Positions 1 through 41,001 of a stretch of DNA of 64,000 nt are shown here, piece by piece (the stretch's first letter is position 1; each line of letters begins with the position of its first letter). The notes beneath the pieces were generated by a model, which was given only the letters and a program-made list of their open reading frames with translations, was not told the origin of the DNA and did no database searches. Made by a program: the position numbers and the translations under genes. This DNA comes from Stercorarius parasiticus. Lineage: Eukaryota > Chordata > Aves > Charadriiformes > Stercorariidae. The stretch is from the NCBI GenBank assembly GCA_013396915.1, contig VWZL01001346.1:146074-210073 (forward strand). Reading direction: 5' to 3'.

Positions 1-417
1 AACCGCGAAGGAAAAGACATTTGTTATTCTACTTAATGAAAAATTGGAAAGGCAATCATGTTATGATGAAAAACAGTGTTCTAGTACATGCAGCGTGGCG
101 GAAGAACAGTAGAGATACACAAACTTTTATTTTCTGCTGAAAATAAACAGAACAGAACAGAAACCCCAAAACAACCAATCTATAACAGGAAGTTTTGGAT
201 TTTTTAAATAAAACAAAACTAAAAAGCTTCAGCTCTCTCAGTGAAAGGATGAGAACTGGTGATAAGGGAAAATAATAAAAAATTAATTTTGGGCTCACTG
301 AAATATTTCAATAGGTAAAAATATTTTTTAAAAATATTTTTTAAGCTTTTTAAAGTGTTGGCTATTTTTGAAGTTGGAATATAATTTCAAAGCAAGGAAC
401 TACATTTCCTTACCTAC
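1..417 (-). other. TEAD4: TEAD4 intron (partial)
   Basis: This is the start of the intron after coding exon 6, entered by donor GTAGGT. It is A/T-rich with short homopolymer runs. No gene, RNA or recognisable repeat is seen. Confidence 0.8.
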
Positions 418-27602
<27,185 letters not shown>

Positions 27603-27631
27603 GGTGCCACACGGAGAAGCAGACTCGGAAC

Positions 27632-30600
27632 CTGTGATGACAAACACATCCCAGCTGTCAGTTAGAAATCCTCTTCTCTAGGAAAATTTGGAGATTCTAA
27701 AGAAAAAGTTAAAAAAATCCTCAGTGACAAGGGTTTTAACTTCAAGATTACCTTAAATAGTAACTCAACCACGTGCCTGATTTCTATTAATGTTCAGATT
27801 CAAATCTTTTCTCAAAATCCTTCTGATAAAACAGCCTGCTCCCGTATCTCTTTGGTTCATTAACTCTTTATCACTTCCCAATTCTCCTCAGACACTGTCT
27901 TCTTGCCTGTGTCTTTGTCTCCTAATTTCTTTCTCCCTCTGCTGTCATTATCTGTGTAACTGTTATTTAACTTTCTGAAGCACGCATACAGGGATTCAGT
28001 TTGTGTGAAAGACTATACAAAATAAAGCAGTGATGAATTATCTAGTCATCACCGAGTACTGGGCTTGAAATTTTCTTAAGATACTGTTTCACTGGATCAG
28101 AGTTAGTAGTTGGGAGTCATTTTTAACACTGACATTTCTTCTTCTCAAGGATCAGCTGCACTTCTAAAAAGCAATTCCTGGAGCCAGACAGTTTAATGCA
28201 ACGTCTCCCGAATCTCAGCACTATATCCTGGCAGAAGCAGAAGGCACCATGAGTAAAAGGATAAAGGCACTAGGTTGCAGGTCAAGAATCCTAGGCGCTT
28301 AGCCTGTTTCTGCTGCTCATCTTCAGAGCGACCTTGGGCAAATGTGTTCAGTTCTCTGTGCCTCTCTGCTCCCCCATCCTTTACCAGTCTCAGGCTATTA
28401 GATTTGCCACTGGGCAGATGCAGAAACTGGTTTCTCATTGAACCTAAGCAGACAGCTGCTAGCTCTTGAAAACTACAATAAATTATAGTCTACTTATAAA
28501 CACCTACAGTAGAGGCTGATGTCATTGAGTGGAGCTGCTAAAACACTCATTCAGAAAGCAGCTTCAGACCATACAGACACTTCCAGTCAACCATACTGAG
28601 AACAAATGGCTTCTAAAAACACAGGTAATTCCCCTGCCTTAATCCCAAAGCTGTTCATTTACCTTTTTAATAGTTTTGTTATCTGAGCTACAAAGAATGC
28701 AGTTAAAAGAGAGTTCAAAACTCCCCTGCTTATCACCACAAAGAATTGTGTAGCAAGAAAATCAGAATAAGGTTTTTTTTGGCAAGAGCAACAGAATCAT
28801 CAAACTTGTATTGAATAAGAGAGTAAAGAGAGATCTCTCAGATACAAAGTCCAACTGTTGTCCCAAAGCAGGGCTGTTTACTTGGTGTGCAAGACACCAA
28901 ATCAAGACCAGCTCAGAAACATCACAGTGATAATATAAAGGAGAACAGAGGAGAAATTCGAGCACGGTCTACGTCAAAAACTAGCTAGAACAAAATTTGT
29001 GCAGTTACGCTCTGCCCTAGTTGCTAAATAAGCAAAGCAGGTCCATTCATTCAACTTTGGAAGTTCAAAAATTTAGGGCGCACGGCTCCAGAAACTTTGC
29101 TGATATCAACTTAAAAAAAACATTACATCATACACTCCTTTTTAAGTGTCTCTTTGTTTTCTTACCTCTTTGGATTTCATGTTTACAAAATCTTCTCCAA
29201 GACCATGAAGACTAGATTTATTATTTTTTTTAATAAAAGTTGAAATTCTTAAGAATTTTATAATTTCAGAAGCTGAAGTTGTAAAAAGAGTTGACAACAC
29301 TGGCTCTCAGAAGGTTTTGCTGCTCCTTAATGACTTTAGACAGCAGTAGTTACCTATTTTACATCTCCAAAACTCACCAAAAGCTCAGGAAACAAATAAG
29401 ACAACACTGGGAATTTGAATAATTTCTAGACACAGTATACTTCTTACATCATGGTGCAGGATTTTAACAAGTTGTTCACATAGACATTTAGGAAACATTT
29501 AGAAAATACGATTTATTTCCATGAGAATGTTTGTAACACCTGAATCACTAGATTGGCCTACCACCGTCCATCTGACCGTTTCAGCCCCTACATTAGATTA
29601 TTTCAATCATCTTGACCCATGCTGCATACTTGCAGAGCACAGGAAGAAAGAATAAAATGGGATATGAGGAGGGCAGAAAGGGGAACTCACACTTGGCCTC
29701 TACCACTGGGACAGACATCCCAGGCACACTGTGAATGGCACCAAAGCAGGCAATGTGACTTTAAGAGATCCTGAAATGAATAGTAACACTTGCTTCCCTC
29801 ACCAAGCACCTATCACCAGTAAATCCCCTTTCACCGCCAGATGCTCAGTAAAAAAATTACATGTGTATTCAAGAGATTGTCCTGCTGGGGAATAAGCATA
29901 GAGGAATAAGCTTTCCACAGGAGGACTCTGACAGAGAAACAGAAGCTGTTCCAGCTGTTCTTCTTTTGATATTTCCCCAAGCATCCCTAGACCCTGAAGA
30001 TCATCAAGACCCTCTGTATTTAATGCACATTAAAATTTCCACAGACGCAAGGCACAGGCTAATTTTAACTTAGGCTGACAGACTGAGAAATGGAGGAATT
30101 CAGAAAGAAGACTAAGGTGTGACAGCAAGTGTATTCATAATACCACCTGCATTTGGAAATGCAAGTCTCATAACAGCCAGGAAGCTCCACAGCGAGTGAA
30201 ATCATACTCTAACTGCTCAACTGTATGATTCCTAAAGCCATGGTCACTGGAAGCTACAACCTTGGCTATCAAGCCAAATCCCCTAGCAATGCATGCAAGT
30301 AAACGAAGTCATCTCCTAGGGAACATATGGCCATCATAACCATAAAAAGCACCTACTTTGAATCTAGTTATTTTCATCTCCTTAATGTCCATGCAGACAC
30401 AGATGAATACCTAGCAGATGATTTCAGCATGGCATACTCTTATGTTGGAAACTAAGCAAATATATCTGAAGCATAACTTCCCTCCTTCCTGCCTTGCATC
30501 TAAATCCTAGGAGTTGTTGCCTGATTGTTTCATGTTTTACAAGGCTTCACATCTGCACCAAGTCCACAAAGCAAGAGACAGAATATGTAAGCCTTATCTC

Positions 30601-33264
30601 ACCTTGGTACAAATCAAGGGGGACGTGGAACATAAGAGCAATGAGGGAAGAAACTACATAAATCTTGAACTGAATAGATACTATTTTTTTTTTTCCCCTT
30701 TTTGTGCCTTGACCAGCAACGTTAGTCCTATCCCAAGCTACAGTTAGGTCAGCAGGCACAGAAACGTGACATCGTGGCAAGTCACAACCTTTCTACACCA
30801 CGGGACCTGATTCTGCTTTCCCTTCTTGACACTAAAGCTATTCCCAGTGGATGATGAGAAAAGTGGAATTGTACAGACTTTAAACTCAAGGATGTTTGGC
30901 CATCTCCAGCTGAAACCTCAGTAATCACCCAGACACTAACACAAAGTGGCCTTCTTTTTGATAACTTATGAAGAAACTCCATAGACCAAAATGACCATGA
31001 AACTCTATATTTCTAGTTCAGTAAGATGCCAAGGGCTTAAAGGGCCTGCAAAGTTTTCTTAAATAATGTTGCTTAAATAGTAAGCTCCACATGCAATCCC
31101 AGGTGATACTCTGTGCTCAGAGGCAATAAACAGTAATACAGGGAGTCCTGGTCAGGTGCTATCTGGTCTGTGGGTCTCTTCTTTGGCTGAACACTTCAGG
31201 CCTCCTCTTTCCAGCACTGTTGATCTGAACTCTGAACTCACTGGTGGCCAAAGTGACCATTTATTAATAGTCACTGGTGGCCATCTATTAAACTAAGCAA
31301 AGCAAATTGTAGAGAAGCTGGGGGCTAAACTATATCATAAATGGCTTTATTAGTATGGCAAGTTGTGAGAGAGAGAGCGGAATCACCAGAGCATTTTTCA
31401 GAAACATGCTAACGTTGAATGTGTTATTTATAAGACAGGTTTGAATAATGTTTGTTAGAAACTACTTAAACAAAGTACAAATGTTTCTGTTAGCATCAAC
31501 CTTTCGGTTTGCTTCTGTTTCCCCATTCAATCCATAGTAACTATACACACACAGCTGGGTAACTTTAATGGTGTATTTAATGTATTACTGGTGTAGTCAA
31601 TGTATTACTGAGTGTTCTAATATCACTAAATATTTTAGTGCTTGCAAATTATTTCTTTTTTTCTTTTTTTAAGTTCTGCCTGTAGAAGAGCTTGTAATTA
31701 CAAAGCTTCCTTCTGATGTGGAGAGAATTTGATTCTGAAATCACTAAACAGACATCCCAGTTCCCAGGCACGCTCAGACAATTCCTTCCCCATCTGAATC
31801 CCCTCCCCAGCCACAGTCCTTAGGATCAGAGGAGTCAGAGGATGTTGTCCCATTCTCATAACAGGAAGTTTTGCCAGAGGTCCCAGGCTTGGTGTTTGTT
31901 CTCTTCAGATTCCCTCAATTTGAACTTACACTCCTCTCCTTGGCTCCCATATTTCTCGTGTTGTACCTTACAGTTGTTCTTATTCTGATCCCACACTTGT
32001 TTTACTGAGATATGATCAACTACCTTTCTTTGTGGGGTCCAGTTCATGGATTTTCTCCCAGGTTCAAAGACACAAGGCCCTCACAGCACCTCTGCCTCCT
32101 CACTACCTCTACTTCCTTCTTATGCTTCCCTCTGTCCAAATACTGTTTCTTGTTCATGCTTGGTCCCTATTCTTTCTGCCATGGCCCATCTCCTAATGAG
32201 TCACTCACAAAAACAGGGTTTTGGGTCAGACGAAAGCAAAACCATGGAAAAAGCACAAAAATCTTTCATCTCCAGCAGCTTTAGTTTAATTGTTCTGATG
32301 CTGGTAATTTCAACACTAACTCTCTTTCCTTTCACACGTGGTATCTCATTGAGATTCAGAGATCCTGCAGGGCTAGACAGCTGCCAAGAGCCCATCAGCG
32401 AGGTTTCATTGACAGGGAGCACGTCTTTAACAGTCTCCGTAGTCTGTCACATCTGCTTTCTAATATCAATCCCTCAGTCATTACTGTTGGTAACAGCTCC
32501 CTCTTAAGTGTTTGTGGCAGCTGCTCAACACAAAATCATACTTTCCTGACGATCTGAAAAATTGCAGCCAGCTGTCTCCAGTTGTTCAGATATCTTAGAG
32601 CTGCTCTGTCCAAAAGACTCCCCCCACTCTATGGCCACCCCCTTTCCCTGCTGGAATCAGTATCAAGCACGACACACGACCAGAGATGTCCCTATTCACT
32701 CAGCCCTCCCAGGCAGGAACACTTGCCAACGGAGCCGTGTGGAGTCTGACAGTGCAGTTCCACACTCCTGCTTCTGAGCAAGTCACCTAATTTTACCAAG
32801 GACGTCCCTTCATCCTTCGTCTCATTTAATGGAACTGCAAGCTGTGGGGGCAGGGACTGCTTCCCCTTACAGGTATTCCTTGATGTCATTGTAATGCAAA
32901 TGCAAACAAACAATTCCAGTATTCACTACCTTGATAACATGAGCCAAATACTATTACTATAGAGGATCTGAACCACAACATTTTCCTATCTGATCAGCAG
33001 TCAAACAGAGAATTGCAAAAAAAGAATTAGTTCAGCCAGAAGAGCAGATGTCCTGCTGCTCAAACTGCTACTTTAGAGTAGTTTATAACAATAATAAAAC
33101 CTGCAAACAGCAACCACCAGTCAGTTACTTCCATCCAGAACACACTAACAAATGAGCTTACACAATGCAGTCATACAAGGAGATTGAGCTTTAGGAAAAC
33201 AACAGTTTGGAATACTACAAAATCTATTGCACAAGGTACAATGGAAGATAGCGTTCAAACTTAC
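27632..33264 (-). other. TEAD4: TEAD4 5' intron between leader exon and first coding exon
   Basis: This intron is implied by the acceptor at 27632 and the predicted donor at 33264. No repeat family or exon was recognised beyond ordinary low-complexity A/T runs. An in-frame ATG lies 14 bases above the acceptor, at 27645-27647. Confidence 0.5.
31571..31610. repeat. 20-bp tandem duplication
   Basis: Two adjacent 20-base units, GTGTATTTAATGTATTACTG and GTGTAGTCAATGTATTACTG, differ at three positions. Confidence 0.8.
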
Positions 33265-33319
33265 CAGAGGAAGGAGGCTGGGAAATTCTACGGGACACTA
33301 CAATAATAGCTCAGTTCCT
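33265..33319 (-). other. TEAD4: Probable noncoding TEAD4 5'UTR exon
   Basis: This 55-base segment is bounded on the minus strand by a strong acceptor (a T/C-rich run ending tttctttcag) and a full-consensus donor (CTG|GTAAGTT). It has stop codons in the relevant frames. Joined to 27631, its frame reads TGA, 15 whole codons, a codon split across the junction, 9 more codons, and then the TTG start. There is no AUG in that stretch. Vertebrate TEAD4 genes carry noncoding leader exons, so this fits. It is a splice-signal prediction without transcript support. Confidence 0.5.
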
Positions 33320-36300
33320 CTGAAAGAAAAGAATGAGTGCAATCAGTAGATGAGTAGCTCCAAGGGGGGTGCAACTCAAAGACTGCAGGAAAAAAACCTA
33401 CAGGAAAAGGTGGGAAAGCAGCTATTCAACAATAACTAAGGTCTGTCAAAGCTTGCAGACAAACGGGGACAGAAATCATGAACATGTTTACAGGGTCTGT
33501 ACAGAGCAAAATAAAGATGCAAGACTAACTAACAGTGAGTGAACGGTACCTAGGAAGATAACCACACTTTTGTAGCACCAGCCAGCGTGAGTTCCTCAGG
33601 AGCTGCACTCCTGTCATTAAATCAGCCTGGAGCAAGATCCAGCGACAGTGGAGATGGGTGGGTGCAGTTCACTGAGCCTTTTGAGGGAGCTCCATTCAAG
33701 CGCTACATAACAACTTAGGCCCCAAGTGGTGAGCCTGGCTACAATCTCACCTTTTGCCCTGGGCCTCCTGCAATCCCTGAGCAATGCTGGCTATTCCCTG
33801 TGAATATCCCTATCCACCCAGGACACCGAAGTAATGCTGCCTAATCCTGTGGATAAAACCAGTTAAGGTAAGTGTTACTTGCTATAGGTGAAGCAAAAGC
33901 TCTTAACATACTGTCAACAGCACCAGGCAAGGAAGAAAAGAGAACTGAGATTTCCCTCTGTGTATTGGGCAAGGTAATACAGGCTGCATTGTGAAATTTT
34001 TGTCTCTGTCTCACCACTGAATAATACTGGTTTACAAAGCAACAAGCACTACTAGCCTCAGATCATATCCAACATAAACTTGGGCTCCAGCTGAATGCTT
34101 ATCACACTGCCTAGCACAAAATTAAGCTTCGCTTGCTTGCTACACTGAAACTGCCTGCAGCAACTGCTGTTCAAAAGGCACCTGACTTCCTGAGCAAAGC
34201 AAAACACTTAAATTATTGCAGTAGCTGAGCTCTGACTGAAACAGAGAGGATGTAGTGTCCAGCACAGTGATATAAATCAAAACAAGGAGAGATGAGAACT
34301 TCTATCCCTGCAGCCCTGGATAATTCGGTCAAACAGGATGTGATGAGATAAGGCTGTGTGTGGCCTTGCACACCACCCAATTAATTACATTTGTGATAAA
34401 GGAAACAGAACACAGAGCCTTGCTGCCCTAAAGAGGGGAAGAAAAAAAAATACTTAACCCAACAACAATAAAACTTGAAAGGCTGGTTCTTCTCCCACTA
34501 GTCTAGGGGCAGCCAACTTGGGGATTGAGCCTGAGCCACAGGCAACTCGTGCACCGCTCCCGCACACAGGCTACATCACAAGGCCACCAGCCTTGGACTG
34601 ACAAAATGACTACTGTGTGATTTACATCTCAGCTGGGAGAGAAAAATGAGCCAGCAAGGGCAGCAGAGATTGACACTGCCAGGTTGCCCTGGGATTGAGC
34701 CACACACTGGGCTGGCCACAGCCCTCAAAGGAACAGTGCAATTCCTGGGGAGTCACTGTTATTTCCCATGCAGGAACTGTTCCCAGAGCTCCCATTCTCC
34801 TGACTTTCCAAGACACGTGGCATGTGTTTCACAGCTTCCCAAACAGATGAAGGTTGTGGCAGGGTGAAAATGGTTAGCCACCCTCGTGCTAGCAACAGCA
34901 GTCGCCAGGAGTCATTCCCAACAAGCACGGAGCTGGTTAGAAAGCAATGAACCATGAGGCTATCGCAGAATCACCAGTAGTGTTAGCTAAACATGTTTAA
35001 ATCACAATTGTCCCTTCAAGTATACACAAGTGTAGACATTGACTGATAAAAATTACTTGAGTCATGGCAAACCAAGCTAGAGACAGAAATAGATGATGCT
35101 TAGCATCTTCCCAAAGAGTATTATTCACTTAATTATTAAAGGATATGAAACCTTTAATAGCAACCTAAAAAAGCCTGGCTCCTAAACCCTCTGAAAGTCA
35201 GCTGTCCTGAAAATTTCACCATTAGACTCAAAAGCCCCCCATCTTGCCTATGGAAAAAATTATACCACAAAAACCTAAGTGAACCACTCAATGACAAAAT
35301 CAGACTGGGGGCAAAATCCAGACAAGAATTTCAAGACAAGAAGCGGTGAACTTTAAAAATGTGATTGCAAGTAGTGTGACTTCAGAGGGGCTCATGTCTA
35401 ACACTGGAAGTCAGGCGTCTTTTCAGTCTCTCCTGACAAGTAACACGAAATTGTGAGACTCGTTAGGTCCATTTTATGATATCCAAATCAAATTCTTATT
35501 TCCTAATACTGCTTTCTGTTCTTTCTGTTCATGGTATCTCTCAACCTCTTGTCTAGGACTCAAGGGTAGATGTCCCAAAAAAACCTCAGAACTGTGACAG
35601 ACTTAGCTTGCATGATACTAATGGCAGAATTTCATATGAACTCAAGACAGGAGACAGATATTTGCAAATCTCATCCAAAGCAGTGATTTTGCATCCAAAG
35701 CTCCAAAACTATACCCAGTCTGCAAGAAAAGAAATAGCTGAACCTGGGCTAAGAGGCTTATAACAGAATAGACAGAAGCACTGACCACACAACCCACAAA
35801 CACAGTCAGATTTCTGCATCTGCAGTGCTTGCTGGTGACCTGTGTTGCAGGCATGACCTGCCCAGCCAGGGCTAAGCCCTTTACTAAAGCCTCAAGACAA
35901 AAGCAAACCACAAACAGGCAGAACAGGTATTTAAAAATGGGACCTCAATTCAGTCAACCAATTAAGCATGTGCCTTGATTTTAGTAGTAGTTGGATGGGA
36001 GCTTAAAGGTGTTTGATACTTTCGATAAACCAATGCCTAAGTAAAGTGAAGAACAACCATGAAACATCTATGTCATATGAATGAACCCTACTCATGGCTA
36101 CCAAAAAAAGCCGCACTGTCTTGGAGTATTCAGAAGCCATTCCAGCTCAGTTTTGGAGTACGTGCCCCACCTGGAACATGCAGTACGTGAACGTTCAATG
36201 CTTACAGCTAAGATGATCGCTTCTTGAGGGCTGGCACAGAGGAAAGTCCACCTGATTTGGTTTTCTGTAAAAGAGTTTGAAATTACCTAGCAGACAAACA

Positions 36301-36960
36301 GACACCAACCATATTAGCCGGATTCCAGTTCTCCTACCACTGTGATACAAGAGACGGTAGAGCCGTCTTCAACTCAGATTAGTGTAATTTTGAGGTCAGA
36401 ACTCTTCCCTCTCAATTGTGGCATAAACACACTGTCATTTCTAAACTGTTAAACATATAGGGATTTCACAGAAAGCAAGTGAAAATCATGAGAACCTGTA
36501 AGTACAACCACAACCAAATGGGAAACACCAAGCAAAAACAGAGGGGAAAAAAATAAATGCCAAAAGCTGAAGAACACAGGTTAAACTTGCCCCCAGATTA
36601 TTACAGGAAAGCACGAACCTTATGATTTATCTCTTTGCCCTTCCAGACCCTTCTCACCAGGAAGGTCAACAGGTTATATACCTTCTGCTGGATTAATCTA
36701 CAGGAGAACAAGGGCAATTAGCCAAGCAAAACTAGATTCTTAAAGGGACACAGCCAACCACAGACTTGTCTCATTTTTAAAACATGTTCTTACAAATAAA
36801 ACCTGTGATCAAAAACAGTGGAAAAAGATGCTGGTTCTCTATTTTTCAGTTAGCTCACCAGGTGGATAGAAACAGTGATTTACACTGTCTTCCCCGCACA
36901 GTAATTTTCTTCCGTTTGCATTGATCCTTCACAAATAAACAGGGGTAGGGAAATAAATAG

Positions 36961-36998
36961 TATTTTATTTATTTATTTATAGATAGATAAATAAAAGA
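36961..36998. repeat. (TTTA)n microsatellite with inverted TAAA partner
   Basis: TTTA repeats at 36961-36980 are followed by AGATAGATAAATAAAA. The two halves can pair as an imperfect hairpin. Confidence 0.75.
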
Positions 36999-37867
36999 TC
37001 AATGACAGTACTTGAAGAAAATCTTCTTATGCAAACCTCTCTCTTACACCTCTCTTTTTTTCCCCCTAAACTGACAAGATTTTCAAACCAAGAGAGCCTC
37101 TCTAAATCCTGCCAGTCTGGTATCAGTGAGCTTTATTTCAAGGACCTGCTATGGAGAAGTATGATCAGGTAAGATGAACATAAGACACATCAGCAAATCC
37201 TCCCTTTCCATTTCAGTATCCACATGCTCAGTGCTCTCTTGACTTTTCCTCCTTTAGTTAAAGCAGTCCTGGTAACAAGACATTAGACTTTGTCTGGACA
37301 TCTGTCATAAATGGCTACCATACTGGTTGAAGGGATGCACTTTGAGGACTATGCTAATTTATTTTCTCTTTGGCAATAGCAAAGCAGATGCTTCAAAGGC
37401 TTATTTCCAGGCTCTAAAAGCCACTGGCACTCACATCTTAGAAGTACAGCGAAGTAAAACACCTACCCTTTGGCAATCATATTCTAACAAAGGTAAGAAC
37501 AAGGTAATTATAAACATACAACGGAACAGAAAAACAGAGCCAGTGACTCAGACAGTGGCACCGGGAACTGGAAAACCTGCCCCTCCCTAGCAGGAAGACG
37601 TCTAATTCATATAGTGTTAAAAAACAAAGGGGAGTGACTGCATCATCTCCAGAAAAAGGAGGACCCAAGGGGCAGGAACAGCAACAACAAAAAAAGCACC
37701 CAAAAAAACCAAAAAAGCGAAGAAGCCAAAACACCACCTCCAAACTGTTTCTAATAATCTAGTCTCAGATCTTGTAATGAGCTCCATGCAGGCAAATTCC
37801 TGACAAGGCTCTACAAAGGAACATGTTGGGCATTTATTTAGCAGGGTGGTGGACATAATGCAGAAGT

Positions 37868-37892
37868 GAGAGAGAGAGAGAGAGAGAGAGAG
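37868..37892. repeat. (GA)n microsatellite
   Basis: A pure GA run of 25 bases is followed by GGGG. A long minus-strand open frame across it only reflects the dinucleotide repeat. Confidence 0.95.
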
Positions 37893-38049
37893 GGGAGCAT
37901 ACAGTAGTGTAAATCTTGATAAACTTGATTGCTCTTCAAAGGAGGATAGAATTGCCATGAAGTTAGGGAATGAAAAGAATATAGTGCATGATGTAATAGG
38001 TTTAGATTTAGAATAGCATTTGTGACTCTCCAAGGAAATCATAGATGAA

Positions 38050-38700
38050 AAATTACTTCAAATTGGCTTTGGAGAGTACTGGTCATATTATTAGAAAATT
38101 AACTAACGGCTTCAAAACTAAGTGGAACCAACAGGTACAGGGGGCATTTACTGGGTTGCTGCAGGGATCTTTGCCTGTCCATATTTCTTTGACATCTTAA
38201 TTAGAGATCTAAGACCGAATAAAGGGAATGATAAGGAAATCTGAAGGTGAATAAAGGGAACGAGATAAGGAAATCTGAAGGTGATACAGAATGAAGTCGA
38301 CAAACACCAGTGGATGGAAACAACTCAAAGGCATTCAGACAGCTCAAAAACAAACAAGAGAAGCAGTGGGGACAGATAAGACTATGTGGAAAAAGTAATG
38401 CAAAGAAATTGCACAAACAACAAGNAAAAGCCCTGCCAGAAGCAGGAGCTAAAGACATGCAAGAGTGAGTATGCTGAACAAATAAGAGAGTTGTCTGCAA
38501 AGCAAATGCTTCTACAAAATGTAACTTTTGTCTGCTTGCACTCAGATATCACTTCAGGCAACAGAGACAAATCACCTCCAACACATGGAATATTAGATCT
38601 CGTTCTGCATAAGGCACACAGAAAAATTGAAGACAGTGAAGAGTATAAAAAAAACAATCATTAGGCTTAGAATAAAAGATGTTGAAAAATATTAAAAGTT
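38050..38700 (+). mobile_element. Possible ancient CR1-like LINE fragment
   Basis: The layout recalls the middle of a decayed LINE ORF2: a GTACAGGGGGCATTTACTGGG region, then GGGATCTTTGCC, then an A-rich GAAGGTGATACAGAATGA block. Divergence is too high to prove it by eye. A tandem duplication at 38214-38281 lies inside. Confidence 0.25.
38214..38281. repeat. 34-bp tandem duplication
   Basis: Two adjacent units share GAATAAAGGGAA and GATAAGGAAATCTGAAG, differing by a few bases between those blocks. Confidence 0.8.
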
Positions 38701-40515
38701 TCATCTCATTAGGAGATTATAAGAACTTAGAAGGTGCAAATGCAGAGAGAGAATAAGCAATCATTTCACAGAAATACACACCAAGGCAAAAACTGCTGCA
38801 GTAGAGTAAGAAAATTTTTCTGACATCCGGTAGTGAAAAAGTTGCACAAGAAAATTACTGGAAAATCCATTGCATTGCATTTACACAAAAAAACCAAATG
38901 AAACAACAAATGAACAAAAGGACAAATCGGAGCTATAGGGGAAGTATAACAGATCTTTAAAACAATGAATATTTGCTTTCTTAAGATACACTCATGGACA
39001 GATAAGGCAGAAAATCATTTCACTGTCACAGGAGCAACTGTAGACATGGACCAAGGAACTACTTAAGGTGGGAAAAGATGGCAATGTTGCTAAGAAAGTA
39101 TCCCTTCTTCCCCCACTGCCCACCTCAGAGTAATTGCACGTCCTTCTGCAGACACACCAGCATTTATGTGACCATATGATTAACTGGACTGGAGAACAGA
39201 TATGGCTGAAAACTAACTTGCTAAAAGAGGGTATTACTTTTCCTCTGCATCCAGCCCCCTGGGCCGGGTCAGTAAAGAGCAGTGCCAACACCCATGCCAG
39301 CAACAAAGAAAAGAGGTGCGACAAGTACAGAATGGACAGCTTGAGGTTCTGTCTACAGCAGTGCCAGCCTAAAGTCTTCGTGGACCCACTGCTTGAGTTA
39401 TCTTGTGACAGAACCAAGAGCTGAAAGATACAACTGGAAAAAGTCACATTTTTCCCAAGGAATGAAAGTTGTGAATTAGTATAATATCACTCCAAAGAAA
39501 TATGCAAGCAGCATCTATTGTAAACTGTACTTTTCAGCAACCTTCTCAAAACTCTACTTACTGTATTCAAGCTCCGTGAAACAAATATCTGACTACGAAA
39601 ACCAACAGCAACTGTGATTTTATTTTAAACCACAAGCAAGATCCAGTGACTTGGAGCCCTTCTCTTCAGCGCTTGGCAGTACTACTTTCATACCATTGTC
39701 CCACAGACGTTCTGTAATACATTAAAACGCTTACCACAGTAATAAGCTAAAATACTTTAAAGCCATCAGTAAAATTAATTGAAAAATCCAAAAGATGTAG
39801 CAGGAACCAAGAGAACGGAGAAATTCCTAACAACCATTCTCATACACACTAATTGCTCCCAAGATCACCTCCGAGAGGAAACAATGAGACGATACTCCAG
39901 TTTAGAGATGACAGACTTTGTTGCATGCTCAAGTTTGAGGGAGCCATCCAGACCGGGATTTAGGAAAATTCCATAATGTGACTGAACCCAACTTCCAAAG
40001 AGAACCAGAGCATCAGCATCACCTCAGCATCCAACAGCCCTAATAAAGAAGCCCGTCTTTATTCATTACAGCACAATCCAGCCTCTTCTCTGGCATGAGA
40101 AACAGCTATCAAGACCAAAAGGCTTTAACCGCGCAGGTGATGGTATGGCAGCTTCAACCCTGCCCTAGCACTTGTCATATACCAGTCTGCTTTCCCTCTA
40201 GTTCTGTTCCTCTCGCTCCTCCCTGTTACTCTATGCCCTGTCCTACTGCCCACTGCCTTCTGTTGGTGAAGAAACAATAAAACCTCTTATATCTACAGAC
40301 AGATGGACAGACAGATGAATGAATGCTCCACTCACTTTGCACACAGACAGCACAATCAAGTCTAGGGGAAGCCGATGTGTTCTGAGTAATAGCAAACAAG
40401 AAAAAAAAAATAATCTCCTTCCCTGTGCAGAGGATTCGCAGAACTCAAAGTTAGAAAGTAACATGAGTGTAACTTCAGGTTAAACAAAAGCAAAAAAAAA
40501 TGGTAGATTAGTTGT

Positions 40516-40583
40516 GGTTGGGGTTTGGTCTATCCGGGTTTTTTTGGGGTTTGTTTTTTTGGGTTTGTTTGTTGTTTTTTTTT
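40516..40583. repeat. T/G-rich low-complexity tract
   Basis: G-runs (GGGG, GGG, GGGG, GGG) alternate with T-runs of seven or more, ending in a nine-T run. It could reflect an A-rich element tail read on the minus strand. Long-loop G-quadruplex folding is possible. Confidence 0.6.
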
Positions 40584-41001
40584 ACTTATATATGACCATT
40601 CACTATAAAGTACTTTACAGAAGTTCTTAAAATACGCTGGGTTACACTCCTTCCCCCTTCTACAAAAAAAGCCCTATCTTCAGCATCCCATGCAAGGAAT
40701 CATTTAAATGGAATTATCTACATAAGATAAAAAATTACTACTTGGCAACGTGTTTTGCTTGGTTAAATCCTTTCCAGGGGCATGCCACCAAAACTCAACT
40801 CTAACTTCAGAATAACTGATCTGGGAAAACAGTATTGCCTCCTCTTTTGGTAAATGCCCTGTAAGAACCCTCATGCCTTCTCACGGATGGGTTTGCTTAT
40901 GATTTTTTTGTTTTGTTTTCCCCCAAAACATCTTTCCTAATTTACATTAAAGTTTATTACAGAAAGTACTGACCCTTCTCTCCACCCTCCCTCAAGAACA
41001 T

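Noticed and set aside
32046..32507. 153-codon plus-strand frame
   Set aside because: Ser/Leu/Phe-rich without domain, start context or splice context, opposite to TEAD4; treated as chance.
37617..38042. 141-codon minus-strand frame
   Set aside because: It spans the (GA)n run (Leu-Ser repeats) and a poly-A-derived Phe/Cys stretch; low-complexity artefact.
39134..39447. Overlapping frames of 96 and 151 codons on opposite strands
   Set aside because: No recognisable family, and mutually antisense. No splice-bounded coding segment could be supported.
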